Positions 26,101 through 41,700 are shown, counted from the first letter of the stretch. The stretch: DNA of 64,000 nucleotides from Apostichopus japonicus (GCF_037975245.1 NC_092565.1:4091499-4155498), one strand, 5' to 3'. The notes: a model not told the origin generated them from the sequence alone. Translations and numbers: made by a program.

Positions 26101-29100
26101 ACACGTATTTCTATCGGGTCCTTTGGGACCACGTATCTCCCGAACGGAAGCAGATATGGACCTGATAGTTGCAGATTTGTGCTTCTGGGCATCGGTTACC
26201 CCCGGTTACGTCATTTGGGCGAAATCGATGTTGGGTAAATTTTGGCCAAAAACAGGTTTGGCAAAAACAGGCAAAAATCAGGTTTTTTGCCTCTTACGCC
26301 CCCACACAACACCCAATTCCAAAATAAACTTCAGATTCGTAATCAGCGTGTCGCGAACTACCAGAAAAGATACACATTTATCGCTTTTTCGACAACAAAT
26401 TTTTTCACCTTTTTCCAAAAAAAGGAAGAGCGAAAAACTTTTACGACGAACAAAGGTCTTAAACCTTTTGTTGTCCCGAAAAGTTTTTCGCTTTTCTATT
26501 GTTCCTCTGAAGTTGCAAACAGAGCGAAAAAAGCCTTTTCCGGTCAGATAATTACACGAAAATGGTGTATAACAAAGACAAGGGTGTCTTCTACTCCACG
26601 TCTAATTTTAATGTCGATGGGGGTTTCAGAGAGGACAAGAGAGGGGGCCGAAAAGAGGGCCCGTTTTCCAAATTGGCACTTATACACTTATAAAGAACAC
26701 GTATTTCTATCGGGTCCTTTGGGACCACGTATCTCCCGAACGGAAGCAGATATGGACCTGGGAGTTGCAGATTTGGGCTTCTGGGCATCGGTTACCCCCG
26801 GTTACGTCATTTGGGCGAAATCGATTTTGGTTCGATTTTGGGTAAATTTTGGCCAAAAACAGGTTTGGCAAAACCAGGCAAAAATCAGGTTTTTTGCCTC
26901 TTACGCCCCCACACAACACCCAATTCCAAAATAAACTTTAGATTCGTAATCAGCGTGTCGCGAACTACCAGAAAAGATACACATTTATCGCTTTTTCGAC
27001 AACAAGTTTTTTCAACCTTTTTCAAAAAAAAGGAAGAGCGAAAAACTTTTACGACGAACAAAGGTCTTAAACCTTTTGTTGTCCCGAAAAGTTTTTCGCT
27101 TTTCTATTGTTCCTCTGAAGTTGCAAACAGAGCGAAAAAAGCCTTTCCCGGTCAGATAATTACACGAAATTGGTGTATAACAAAGACAAGGGTGTCTTCT
27201 ACTCCACGTCTAATTTTAATGTCGATGGGGGTTTCAGAGAGGACAAGAGAGGGGGCCGAAAAGAGGGAGTTTTCCAAATTGGCACTTATACACTTATAAA
27301 GAACACGTATTTCTATCGGGTCCTTTGGGACCACGTATCTCCCGAACGGAAGCAGATATGGACCTGGGAGTTGCAGATTTGTGCTTCTGGGCATCGGTTA
27401 CCCCCGGTTACGTCATTTGGGCGAAATCGATGTTGGGTAAATTTTGGCCAAAAACAGGTTTGGCAAAAACAGGCAAAAATCAGGTTTTTTGCCTCTTACG
27501 CCCCCACACAACACCCAATTCCAAAATAAACTTTAGATTCGTAATCAGCGTGTCGCGAACTACCAGAAAAGTTACACATTTATCGCTTTTTCGACAACAA
27601 ATTTTTTCACCTTTTTCAAAAAAAAGGAAGAGCGAAAAACTTTTACGACGAACAAAGGTCTTAAACCTTTTGTTGTCCCGAAAAGTTTTTCGCTTTTCTA
27701 TTGTTCCTCTGAAGTTGCAAACAGAGCGAAAAAAGCCTTTCCCGGTCAGATAATTACACGAAAATGGTGTATAACAAAGACAAGGGTGTCTTCTACTCCA
27801 CGTCTAATTTTAATGTCGATGGGGGTTTCAGAGAGGACAAGAGAGGGGGCCGAAAAGAGGGCCCGTTTTCCAAATTAGCACTTATACACTTATAAAGAAC
27901 ACGTATTTCTATCGGGTCCTTTGGGACCACGTATCTCCCGAACGGAAGCAGATATGGACCTGGGAGTTGCAGATTTGGGCTTCTGGGCATCGGTTACCCC
28001 CGGTTACGTCATTTGGGCGAAATCGATTTTGGTTCGATTTTGGGTAAATTTTGGCCAAAAACAAGGTTTGGCAAAACCAGGCAAAAATCAGGTTTTTTGC
28101 CTCTTACGCCCCCACACAACACCCAATTCCAAAATAAACTTTAGATTCGTAATCAGCGTGTCGCGAACTACCAGAAAAGATACACATTTATCGCTTTTTC
28201 GACAACAAGTTTTTTCAACCTTTTTCCAAAAAAAGGAAGAGCGAAAAACTTTTACGACGAACAAAGGTCTTAAACCTTTTGTTGTCCCGAAAAGTTTTTC
28301 GCTTTTCTATTGTTCCTCTGAAGTTGCAAACAGAGCGAAAAAAGCCTTTCCCGGTCAGATAATTACACGAAAATGGTGTATAACAAAGACAAGGGTGTCT
28401 TCTACTCCACGTCTAATTTTAATGTCGATGGGGGTTTCAGAGAGGACAAGAGAGGGGGCCGAAAAGAGGGAGTTTTCCAAATTGGCACTTATATACACTT
28501 ATAAAGAACACGTATTTCTATCGGGTCCTTTGGGACCACGTATCTCCCGAACGGAAGCAGATATGGACCTGATAGTTGCAGATTTGTGCTTCTGGGCATC
28601 GGTTACCCCCGGTTACGTCATTTGGGCGAAATCGATGTTGGGTAAATTTTGGCCAAAAACAGGTTTGGCAAAAACAGGCAAAAATCAGGTTTTTTGCCTC
28701 TTACGCCCCCACACAACACCCAATTCCAAAATAAACTTCAGATTCGTAATCAGCGTGTCGCGAACTACCAGAAAAGTTACACATTTATCGCTTTTTCGAC
28801 AACAAATTTTTTCACCTTTTTCAAAAAAAAGGAAGAGCGAAAAACTTTTACGACGAACAAAGGTCTTAAACCTTTTGTTGTCCCGAAAAGTTTTTCGCTT
28901 TTCTATTGTTCCTCTGAAGTTGCAAACAGAGCGAAAAAAGCCTTTCCCGGTCAGATAATTACACGAAAATGGTGTATAACAAAGACAAGGGTGTCTTCTA
29001 CTCCACGTCTAATTTTAATGTCGATGGGGGTTTCAGAGAGGACAAGAGAGGGGGCCGAAAAGAGGGCCCGTTTTCCAAATTAGCACTTATACACTTATAA

Positions 29101-30933
29101 AGAACACGTATTTCTATCGGGTCCTTTGGGACCACGTATCTCCCGAACGGAAGCAGATATGGACCTGGGAGTTGCAGATTTGGGCTTCTGGGCATCGGTT
29201 ACCCCCGGTTACGTCATTTGGGCGAAATCGATTTTGGTTCGATTTTGGGTAAATTTTGGCCAAAAACAGGTTTGGCAAAACCAGGCAAAAATCAGGTTTT
29301 TTGCCTCTTACGCCCCCACACAACACCCAATTCCAAAATAAACTTTAGATTCGTAATCAGCGTGTCGCGAACTACCAGAAAAGATACACATTTATCGCTT
29401 TTTCGACAACAAGTTTTTTCAACCTTTTTCCAAAAAAAGGAAGAGCGAAAAACTTTTACGACGAACAAAGGTCTTAAACCTTTTGTTGTCCCGAAAAGTT
29501 TTTCGCTTTTCTATTGTTCCTCTGAAGTTGCAAACAGAGCGAAAAAAGCCTTTCCCGGTCAGATAATTACACGAAATTGGTGTATAACAAAGACAAGGGT
29601 GTCTTCTACTCCACGTCTAATTTTAATGTCGATGGCGGTTTCAGAGAGGACAAGAGAGGGGGCCGAAAAGAGGGAGTTTTCCAAATTGGCACTTATACAC
29701 TTATAAAGAACACGTATTTCTATCGGGTCCTTTGGGACCACGTATCTCCCGAACGGAAGCAGATATGGACCTGGGAGTTGCAGATTTGTGCTTCTGGGCA
29801 TCGGTTACCCCCGGTTACGTCATTTGGGCGAAATCGATTTTGGGTAAATTTTGGCCAAAAACAGGTTTGGCAAAAACAGGCAAAAATCAGGTTTTTTGCC
29901 TCTTACGCCCCCACACAACACCCAATTCCAAAATAAACTTCAGATTCGTAATCAGCGTGTCGCGAACTACCAGAAAAGTTACACATTTATCGCTTTTTCG
30001 ACAACAAATTTTTTCACCTTTTTCAAAAAAAAGGAAGAGCGAAAAACTTTTACGACGAACAAAGGTCTTAAACCTTTTGTTGTCCCGAAAAGTTTTTCGC
30101 TTTTCTATTGTTCCTCTGAAGTTGCAAACAGAGCGAAAAAAGCCTTTCCCGGTCAGATAATTACACGAAAATGGTGTATAACAAAGACAAGGGTGTCTTC
30201 TACTCCACGTCTAATTTTAATGTCGATGGGGGTTTCAGAGAGGACAAGAGAGGGGGCCGAAAAGAGGGCCCGTTTTCCAAATTAGCACTTATACACTTAT
30301 AAAGAACACGTATTTCTATCGGGTCCTTTGGGACCACGTATCTCCCGAACGGAAGCAGATATGGACCTGGGAGTTGCAGATTTGTGCTTCTGGGCATCGG
30401 TTACCCCCGGTTACGTCATTTGGGCGAAATCGATTTTGGTTCGATTTTGGGTAAATTTTGGCCAAAAACAGGTTTGGCAAAACCAGGCAAAAATCAGGTT
30501 TTTTGCCTCTTACGCCCCCACACAACACCCAATTCCAAAATAAACTTTAGATTCGTAATCAGCGTGTCGCGAACTACCAGAAAAGATACACATTTATCGC
30601 TTTTTCGACAACAAGTTTTTTCAACCTTTTTCCAAAAAAAGGAAGAGCGAAAAACTTTTACGACGAACAAAGGTCTTAAACCTTTTGTTGTCCCGAAAAG
30701 TTTTTCGCTTTTCTATTGTTCCTCTGAAGTTGCAAACAGAGCGAAAAAAGCCTTTCCCGGTCAGATAATTACACGAAATTGGTGTATAACAAAGACAAGG
30801 GTGTCTTCTACTCCACGTCTAATTTTAATGTCGATGGCGGTTTCAGAGAGGACAAGAGAGGGGGCCGAAAAGAGGGAGTTTTCCAAATTGGCACTTATAC
30901 ACTTATAAAGAACACGTATTTCTATCGGGTCCT

Positions 30934-33900
30934 TTGGGACCACGTATCTCCCGAACGGAAGCAGATATGGACCTGGGAGTTGCAGATTTGTGCTTCTGGG
31001 CATCGGTTACCCCCGGTTACGTCATTTGGGCGAAATCGATTTTGGGTAAATTTTGGCCAAAAACAGGTTTGGCAAAAACAGGCAAAAATCAGGTTTTTTG
31101 CCTCTTACGCCCCCACACAACACCCAATTCCAAAATAAACTTCAGATTCGTAATCAGCGTGTCGCGAACTACCAGAAAAGTTACACATTTATCGCTTTTT
31201 CGACAACAAATTTTTTCAACCTTTTTCAAAAAAAAGGAAGAGCGAAAAACTTTTACGACGAACAAAGGTCTTAAACCTTTTGTTGTCCCGAAAAGTTTTT
31301 CGCTTTTCTATTGTTCCTCTGAAGTTGCAAACAGAGCGAAAAAAGCCTTTCCCGGTCAGATAATTACACGAAAATGGTGTATAACAAAGACAAGGGTGTC
31401 TTCTACTCCACGTCTAATTTTAATGTCGATGGGGGTTTCAGAGAGGACAAGAGAGGGGGCCGAAAAGAGGGAGTTTTCCAAATTGGCACTTATATACACT
31501 TATAAAGAACACGTATTTCTATCGGGTCCTTTGGGACCACGTATCTCCCGAACGGAAGCAGATATGGACCTGATAGTTGCAGATTTGTGCTTCTGGGCAT
31601 CGGTTACCCCCGGTTACGTCATTTGGGCGAAATCGATGTTGGGTAAATTTTGGCCAAAAACAGGTTTGGCAAAAACAGGCAAAAATCAGGTTTTTTGCCT
31701 CTTACGCCCCCACACAACACCCAATTCCAAAATAAACTTCAGATTCGTAATCAGCGTGTCGCGAACTACCAGAAAAGATACACATTTATCGCTTTTTCGA
31801 CAACAAATTTTTTCACCTTTTTCCAAAAAAAGGAAGAGCGAAAAACTTTTACGACGAACAAAGGTCTTAAACCTTTTGTTGTCCCGAAAAGTTTTTCGCT
31901 TTTCTATTGTTCCTCTGAAGTTGCAAACAGAGCGAAAAAAGCCTTTTCCGGTCAGATAATTACACGAAAATGGTGTATAACAAAGACAAGGGTGTCTTCT
32001 ACTCCACGTCTAATTTTAATGTCGATGGGGGTTTCAGAGAGGACAAGAGAGGGGGCCGAAAAGAGGGCCCGTTTTCCAAATTGGCACTTATACACTTATA
32101 AAGAACACGTATTTCTATCGGGTCCTTTGGGACCACGTATCTCCCGAACGGAAGCAGATATGGACCTGGGAGTTGCAGATTTGGGCTTCTGGGCATCGGT
32201 TACCCCCGGTTACGTCATTTGGGCGAAATCGATTTTGGTTCGATTTTGGGTAAATTTTGGCCAAAAACAGGTTTGGCAAAACCAGGCAAAAATCAGGTTT
32301 TTTGCCTCTTACGCCCCCACACAACACCCAATTCCAAAATAAACTTTAGATTCGTAATCAGCGTGTCGCGAACTACCAGAAAAGATACACATTTATCGCT
32401 TTTTCGACAACAAGTTTTTTCAACCTTTTTCCAAAAAAAGGAAGAGCGAAAAACTTTTACGACGAACAAAGGTCTTAAACCTTTTGTTGTCCCGAAAAGT
32501 TTTTCGCTTTTCTATTGTTCCTCTGAAGTTGCAAACAGAGCGAAAAAAGCCTTTCCCGGTCAGATAATTACACGAAATTGGTGTATAACAAAGACAAGGG
32601 TGTCTTCTACTCCACGTCTAATTTTAATGTCGATGGCGGTTTCAGAGAGGACAAGAGAGGGGGCCGAAAAGAGGGAGTTTTCCAAATTGGCACTTATACA
32701 CTTATAAAGAACACGTATTTCTATCGGGTCCTTTGGGACCACGTATCTCCCGAACGGAAGCAGATATGGACCTGGGAGTTGCAGATTTGTGCTTCTGGGC
32801 ATCGGTTACCCCCGGTTACGTCATTTGGGCGAAATCGATTTTGGGTAAATTTTGGCCAAAAACAGGTTTGGCAAAAACAGGCAAAAATCAGGTTTTTTGC
32901 CTCTTACGCCCCCACACAACACCCAATTCCAAAATAAACTTCAGATTCGTAATCAGCGTGTCGCGAACTACCAGAAAAGTTACACATTTATCGCTTTTTC
33001 GACAACAAATTTTTTCACCTTTTTCAAAAAAAAGGAAGAGCGAAAAACTTTTACGACGAACAAAGGTCTTAAACCTTTTGTTGTCCCGAAAAGTTTTTCG
33101 CTTTTCTATTGTTCCTCTGAAGTTGCAAACAGAGCGAAAAAAGCCTTTCCCGGTCAGATAATTACACGAAAATGGTGTATAACAAAGACAAGGGTGTCTT
33201 CTACTCCACGTCTAATTTTAATGTCGATGGGGGTTTCAGAGAGGACAAGAGAGGGGGCCGAAAAGAGGGCCCGTTTTCCAAATTAGCACTTATACACTTA
33301 TAAAGAACACGTATTTCTATCGGGTCCTTTGGGACCACGTATCTCCCGAACGGAAGCAGATATGGACCTGGGAGTTGCAGATTTGGGCTTCTGGGCATCG
33401 GTTACCCCCGGTTACGTCATTTGGGCGAAATCGATTTTGGTTCGATTTTGGGTAAATTTTGGCCAAAAACAAGGTTTGGCAAAACCAGGCAAAAATCAGG
33501 TTTTTTGCCTCTTACGCCCCCACACAACACCCAATTCCAAAATAAACTTTAGATTCGTAATCAGCGTGTCGCGAACTACCAGAAAAGATACACATTTATC
33601 GCTTTTTCGACAACAAGTTTTTTCAACCTTTTTCCAAAAAAAGGAAGAGCGAAAAACTTTTACGACGAACAAAGGTCTTAAACCTTTTGTTGTCCCGAAA
33701 AGTTTTTCGCTTTTCTATTGTTCCTCTGAAGTTGCAAACAGAGCGAAAAAAGCCTTTCCCGGTCAGATAATTACACGAAATTGGTGTATAACAAAGACAA
33801 GGGTGTCTTCTACTCCACGTCTAATTTTAATGTCGATGGGGGTTTCAGAGAGGACAAGAGAGGGGGCCGAAAAGAGGGAGTTTTCCAAATTGGCACTTAT

Positions 33901-36900
33901 ACACTTATAAAGAACACGTATTTCTATCGGGTCCTTTGGGACCACGTATCTCCCGAACGGAAGCAGATATGGACCTGGGAGTTGCAGATTTGTGCTTCTG
34001 GGCATCGGTTACCCCCGGTTACGTCATTTGGGCGAAATCGATTTTGGGTAAATTTTGGCCAAAAACAGGTTTGGCAAAAACAGGCAAAAATCAGGTTTTT
34101 TGCCTCTTACGCCCCCACACAACACCCAATTCCAAAATAAACTTCAGATTCGTAATCAGCGTGTCGCGAACTACCAGAAAAGTTACACATTTATCGCTTT
34201 TTCGACAACAAATTTTTTCAACCTTTTTCAAAAAAAAGGAAGAGCGAAAAACTTTTACGACGAACAAAGGTCTTAAACCTTTTGTTGTCCCGAAAAGTTT
34301 TTCGCTTTTCTATTGTTCCTCTGAAGTTGCAAACAGAGCGAAAAAAGCCTTTCCCGGTCAGATAATTACACGAAAATGGTGTATAACAAAGACAAGGGTG
34401 TCTTCTACTCCACGTCTAATTTTAATGTCGATGGGGGTTTCAGAGAGGACAAGAGAGGGGGCCGAAAAGAGGGAGTTTTCCAAATTGGCACTTATATACA
34501 CTTATAAAGAACACGTATTTCTATCGGGTCCTTTGGGACCACGTATCTCCCGAACGGAAGCAGATATGGACCTGATAGTTGCAGATTTGTGCTTCTGGGC
34601 ATCGGTTACCCCCGGTTACGTCATTTGGGCGAAATCGATGTTGGGTAAATTTTGGCCAAAAACAGGTTTGGCAAAAACAGGCAAAAATCAGGTTTTTTGC
34701 CTCTTACGCCCCCACACAACACCCAATTCCAAAATAAACTTCAGATTCGTAATCAGCGTGTCGCGAACTACCAGAAAAGATACACATTTATCGCTTTTTC
34801 GACAACAAATTTTTTCACCTTTTTCCAAAAAAAGGAAGAGCGAAAAACTTTTACGACGAACAAAGGTCTTAAACCTTTTGTTGTCCCGAAAAGTTTTTCG
34901 CTTTTCTATTGTTCCTCTGAAGTTGCAAACAGAGCGAAAAAAGCCTTTTCCGGTCAGATAATTACACGAAAATGGTGTATAACAAAGACAAGGGTGTCTT
35001 CTACTCCACGTCTAATTTTAATGTCGATGGGGGTTTCAGAGAGGACAAGAGAGGGGGCCGAAAAGAGGGCCCGTTTTCCAAATTGGCACTTATACACTTA
35101 TAAAGAACACGTATTTCTATCGGGTCCTTTGGGACCACGTATCTCCCGAACGGAAGCAGATATGGACCTGGGAGTTGCAGATTTGGGCTTCTGGGCATCG
35201 GTTACCCCCGGTTACGTCATTTGGGCGAAATCGATTTTGGTTCGATTTTGGGTAAATTTTGGCCAAAAACAGGTTTGGCAAAACCAGGCAAAAATCAGGT
35301 TTTTTGCCTCTTACGCCCCCACACAACACCCAATTCCAAAATAAACTTTAGATTCGTAATCAGCGTGTCGCGAACTACCAGAAAAGATACACATTTATCG
35401 CTTTTTCGACAACAAGTTTTTTCAACCTTTTTCCAAAAAAAGGAAGAGCGAAAAACTTTTACGACGAACAAAGGTCTTAAACCTTTTGTTGTCCCGAAAA
35501 GTTTTTCGCTTTTCTATTGTTCCTCTGAAGTTGCAAACAGAGCGAAAAAAGCCTTTCCCGGTCAGATAATTACACGAAATTGGTGTATGACAAAGACAAG
35601 GGTGTCTTCTACTCCACGTCTAATTTTAATGTCGATGGGGGTTTCAGAGAGGACAAGAGAGGGGGCCGAAAAGAGGGAGTTTTCCAAATTGGCACTTATA
35701 CACTTATAAAGAACACGTATTTCTATCGGGTCCTTTGGGACCACGTATCTCCCGAACGGAAGCAGATATGGACCTGGGAGTTGCAGATTTGTGCTTCTGG
35801 GCATCGGTTACCCCCGGTTACGTCATTTGGGCGAAATCGATTTTGGGTAAATTTTGGCCAAAAACAGGTTTGGCAAAAACAGGCAAAAATCAGGTTTTTT
35901 GCCTCTTACGCCCCCACACAACACCCAATTCCAAAATAAACTTCAGATTCGTAATCAGCGTGTCGCGAACTACCAGAAAAGTTACACATTTATCGCTTTT
36001 TCGACAACAAATTTTTTCACCTTTTTCAAAAAAAAGGAAGAGCGAAAAACTTTTACGACGAACAAAGGTCTTAAACCTTTTGTTGTCCCGAAAAGTTTTT
36101 CGCTTTTCTATTGTTCCTCTGAAGTTGCAAACAGAGCGAAAAAAGCCTTTCCCGGTCAGATAATTACACGAAAATGGTGTATAACAAAGACAAGGGTGTC
36201 TTCTACTCCACGTCTAATTTTAATGTCGATGGGGGTTTCAGAGAGGACAAGAGAGGGGGCCGAAAAGAGGGCCCGTTTTCCAAATTAGCACTTATACACT
36301 TATAAAGAACACGTATTTCTATCGGGTCCTTTGGGACCACGTATCTCCCGAACGGAAGCAGATATGGACCTGGGAGTTGCAGATTTGGGCTTCTGGGCAT
36401 CGGTTACCCCCGGTTACGTCATTTGGGCGAAATCGATTTTGGTTCGATTTTGGGTAAATTTTGGCCAAAAACAAGGTTTGGCAAAACCAGGCAAAAATCA
36501 GGTTTTTTGCCTCTTACGCCCCCACACAACACCCAATTCCAAAATAAACTTTAGATTCGTAATCAGCGTGTCGCGAACTACCAGAAAAGATACACATTTA
36601 TCGCTTTTTCGACAACAAGTTTTTTCAACCTTTTTCCAAAAAAAGGAAGAGCGAAAAACTTTTACGACGAACAAAGGTCTTAAACCTTTTGTTGTCCCGA
36701 AAAGTTTTTCGCTTTTCTATTGTTCCTCTGAAGTTGCAAACAGAGCGAAAAAAGCCTTTCCCGGTCAGATAATTACACGAAATTGGTGTATAACAAAGAC
36801 AAGGGTGTCTTCTACTCCACGTCTAATTTTAATGTCGATGGGGGTTTCAGAGAGGACAAGAGAGGGGGCCGAAAAGAGGGAGTTTTCCAAATTGGCACTT

Positions 36901-38736
36901 ATACACTTATAAAGAACACGTATTTCTATCGGGTCCTTTGGGACCACGTATCTCCCGAACGGAAGCAGATATGGACCTGGGAGTTGCAGATTTGTGCTTC
37001 TGGGCATCGGTTACCCCCGGTTACGTCATTTGGGCGAAATCGATTTTGGGTAAATTTTGGCCAAAAACAGGTTTGGCAAAAACAGGCAAAAATCAGGTTT
37101 TTTGCCTCTTACGCCCCCACACAACACCCAATTCCAAAATAAACTTCAGATTCGTAATCAGCGTGTCGCGAACTACCAGAAAAGTTACACATTTATCGCT
37201 TTTTCGACAACAAATTTTTTCAACCTTTTTCAAAAAAAAGGAAGAGCGAAAAACTTTTACGACGAACAAAGGTCTTAAACCTTTTGTTGTCCCGAAAAGT
37301 TTTTCGCTTTTCTATTGTTCCTCTGAAGTTGCAAACAGAGCGAAAAAAGCCTTTCCCGGTCAGATAATTACACGAAAATGGTGTATAACAAAGACAAGGG
37401 TGTCTTCTACTCCACGTCTAATTTTAATGTCGATGGGGGTTTCAGAGAGGACAAGAGAGGGGGCCGAAAAGAGGGAGTTTTCCAAATTGGCACTTATATA
37501 CACTTATAAAGAACACGTATTTCTATCGGGTCCTTTGGGACCACGTATCTCCCGAACGGAAGCAGATATGGACCTGATAGTTGCAGATTTGTGCTTCTGG
37601 GCATCGGTTACCCCCGGTTACGTCATTTGGGCGAAATCGATGTTGGGTAAATTTTGGCCAAAAACAGGTTTGGCAAAAACAGGCAAAAATCAGGTTTTTT
37701 GCCTCTTACGCCCCCACACAACACCCAATTCCAAAATAAACTTCAGATTCGTAATCAGCGTGTCGCGAACTACCAGAAAAGATACACATTTATCGCTTTT
37801 TCGACAACAAATTTTTTCACCTTTTTCCAAAAAAAGGAAGAGCGAAAAACTTTTACGACGAACAAAGGTCTTAAACCTTTTGTTGTCCCGAAAAGTTTTT
37901 CGCTTTTCTATTGTTCCTCTGAAGTTGCAAACAGAGCGAAAAAAGCCTTTTCCGGTCAGATAATTACACGAAAATGGTGTATAACAAAGACAAGGGTGTC
38001 TTCTACTCCACGTCTAATTTTAATGTCGATGGGGGTTTCAGAGAGGACAAGAGAGGGGGCCGAAAAGAGGGCCCGTTTTCCAAATTGGCACTTATACACT
38101 TATAAAGAACACGTATTTCTATCGGGTCCTTTGGGACCACGTATCTCCCGAACGGAAGCAGATATGGACCTGGGAGTTGCAGATTTGGGCTTCTGGGCAT
38201 CGGTTACCCCCGGTTACGTCATTTGGGCGAAATCGATTTTGGTTCGATTTTGGGTAAATTTTGGCCAAAAACAGGTTTGGCAAAACCAGGCAAAAATCAG
38301 GTTTTTTGCCTCTTACGCCCCCACACAACACCCAATTCCAAAATAAACTTTAGATTCGTAATCAGCGTGTCGCGAACTACCAGAAAAGATACACATTTAT
38401 CGCTTTTTCGACAACAAGTTTTTTCAACCTTTTTCCAAAAAAAGGAAGAGCGAAAAACTTTTACGACGAACAAAGGTCTTAAACCTTTTGTTGTCCCGAA
38501 AAGTTTTTCGCTTTTCTATTGTTCCTCTGAAGTTGCAAACAGAGCGAAAAAAGCCTTTCCCGGTCAGATAATTACACGAAATTGGTGTATGACAAAGACA
38601 AGGGTGTCTTCTACTCCACGTCTAATTTTAATGTCGATGGGGGTTTCAGAGAGAACAAGAGAGGGGGCCGAAAAGAGGGAGTTTTCCAAATTGGCACTTA
38701 TACACTTATAAAGAACACGTATTTCTATCGGGTCCT
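30934..38736. repeat. Higher-order repeat block B: 3002-bp, five-monomer unit, about 2.6 copies
   Basis: Monomer order I-D-L-I-L repeats with units starting at 30934, 33936 and 36938, exactly 3002 bp apart. I and L are the short and 11-bp longer classes; D carries GATAGTTG. The third unit ends early at 38736. A six-monomer stretch from this block (35129-38736) recurs at 40535-44142, offset 5406 bp. Confidence 0.88.
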
Positions 38737-41700
38737 TTGGGACCACGTATCTCCCGAACGGAAGCAGATATGGACCTGATAGTTGCAGATTTGTGCTTCT
38801 GGGCATCGGTTACCCCCGGTTACGTCATTTGGGCGAAATCGATGTTGGGTAAATTTTGGCCAAAAACAGGTTTGGCAAAAACAGGCAAAAATCAGGTTTT
38901 TTGCCTCTTACGCCCCCACACAACACCCAATTCCAAAATAAACTTCAGATTCGTAATCAGCGTGTCGCGAACTACCAGAAAAGATACACATTTATCGCTT
39001 TTTCGACAACAAATTTTTTCACCTTTTTCCAAAAAAAGGAAGAGCGAAAAACTTTTACGACGAACAAAGGTCTTAAACCTTTTGTTGTCCCGAAAAGTTT
39101 TTCGCTTTTCTATTGTTCCTCTGAAGTTGCAAACAGAGCGAAAAAAGCCTTTTCCGGTCAGATAATTACACGAAAATGGTGTATAACAAAGACAAGGGTG
39201 TCTTCTACTCCACGTCTAATTTTAATGTCGATGGGGGTTTCAGAGAGGACAAGAGAGGGGGCCGAAAAGAGGGCCCGTTTTCCAAATTGGCACTTATACA
39301 CTTATAAAGAACACGTATTTCTATCGGGTCCTTTGGGACCACGTATCTCCCGAACGGAAGCAGATATGGACCTGGGAGTTGCAGATTTGGGCTTCTGGGC
39401 ATCGGTTACCCCCGGTTACGTCATTTGGGCGAAATCGATTTTGGTTCGATTTTGGGTAAATTTTGGCCAAAAACAGGTTTGGCAAAAACAGGCAAAAATC
39501 AGGTTTTTTGCCTCTTACGCCCCCACACAACACCCAATTCCAAAATAAACTTTAGATTCGTAATCAGCGTGTCGCGAACTACCAGAAAAGATACACATTT
39601 ATCGCTTTTTCGACAACAAGTTTTTTCAACCTTTTTCCAAAAAAAGGAAGAGCGAAAAACTTTTACGACGAACAAAGGTCTTAAACCTTTTGTTGTCCCG
39701 AAAAGTTTTTCGCTTTTCTATTGTTCCTCTGAAGTTGCAAACAGAGCGAAAAAAGCCTTTCCCGGTCAGATAATTACACGAAATTGGTGTATAACAAAGA
39801 CAAGGGTGTCTTCTACTCCACGTCTAATTTTAATGTCGATGGGGGTTTCAGAGAGGACAAGAGAGGGGGCCGAAAAGAGGGAGTTTTCCAAATTGGCACT
39901 TATACACTTATAAAGAACACGTATTTCTATCGGGTCCTTTGGGACCACGTATCTCCCGAACGGAAGCAGATATGGACCTGGGAGTTGCAGATTTGTGCTT
40001 CTGGGCATCGGTTACCCCCGGTTACGTCATTTGGGCGAAATCGATGTTGGGTAAATTTTGGCCAAAAACAGGTTTGGCAAAAACAGGCAAAAATCAGGTT
40101 TTTTGCCTCTTACGCCCCCACACAACACCCAATTCCAAAATAAACTTCAGATTCGTAATCAGCGTGTCGCGAACTACCAGAAAAGATACACATTTATCGC
40201 TTTTTCGACAACAAATTTTTTCACCTTTTTCCAAAAAAAGGAAGAGCGAAAAACTTTTACGACGAACAAAGGTCTTAAACCTTTTGTTGTCCCGAAAAGT
40301 TTTTCGCTTTTCTATTGTTCCTCTGAAGTTGCAAACAGAGCGAAAAAAGCCTTTTCCGGTCAGATAATTACACGAAAATGGTGTATAACAAAGACAAGGG
40401 TGTCTTCTACTCCACGTCTAATTTTAATGTCGATGGGGGTTTCAGAGAGGACAAGAGAGGGGGCCGAAAAGAGGGCCCGTTTTCCAAATTGGCACTTATA
40501 CACTTATAAAGAACACGTATTTCTATCGGGTCCTTTGGGACCACGTATCTCCCGAACGGAAGCAGATATGGACCTGGGAGTTGCAGATTTGGGCTTCTGG
40601 GCATCGGTTACCCCCGGTTACGTCATTTGGGCGAAATCGATTTTGGTTCGATTTTGGGTAAATTTTGGCCAAAAACAGGTTTGGCAAAACCAGGCAAAAA
40701 TCAGGTTTTTTGCCTCTTACGCCCCCACACAACACCCAATTCCAAAATAAACTTTAGATTCGTAATCAGCGTGTCGCGAACTACCAGAAAAGATACACAT
40801 TTATCGCTTTTTCGACAACAAGTTTTTTCAACCTTTTTCCAAAAAAAGGAAGAGCGAAAAACTTTTACGACGAACAAAGGTCTTAAACCTTTTGTTGTCC
40901 CGAAAAGTTTTTCGCTTTTCTATTGTTCCTCTGAAGTTGCAAACAGAGCGAAAAAAGCCTTTCCCGGTCAGATAATTACACGAAATTGGTGTATGACAAA
41001 GACAAGGGTGTCTTCTACTCCACGTCTAATTTTAATGTCGATGGGGGTTTCAGAGAGGACAAGAGAGGGGGCCGAAAAGAGGGAGTTTTCCAAATTGGCA
41101 CTTATACACTTATAAAGAACACGTATTTCTATCGGGTCCTTTGGGACCACGTATCTCCCGAACGGAAGCAGATATGGACCTGGGAGTTGCAGATTTGTGC
41201 TTCTGGGCATCGGTTACCCCCGGTTACGTCATTTGGGCGAAATCGATTTTGGGTAAATTTTGGCCAAAAACAGGTTTGGCAAAAACAGGCAAAAATCAGG
41301 TTTTTTGCCTCTTACGCCCCCACACAACACCCAATTCCAAAATAAACTTCAGATTCGTAATCAGCGTGTCGCGAACTACCAGAAAAGTTACACATTTATC
41401 GCTTTTTCGACAACAAATTTTTTCACCTTTTTCAAAAAAAAGGAAGAGCGAAAAACTTTTACGACGAACAAAGGTCTTAAACCTTTTGTTGTCCCGAAAA
41501 GTTTTTCGCTTTTCTATTGTTCCTCTGAAGTTGCAAACAGAGCGAAAAAAGCCTTTCCCGGTCAGATAATTACACGAAAATGGTGTATAACAAAGACAAG
41601 GGTGTCTTCTACTCCACGTCTAATTTTAATGTCGATGGGGGTTTCAGAGAGGACAAGAGAGGGGGCCGAAAAGAGGGCCCGTTTTCCAAATTAGCACTTA

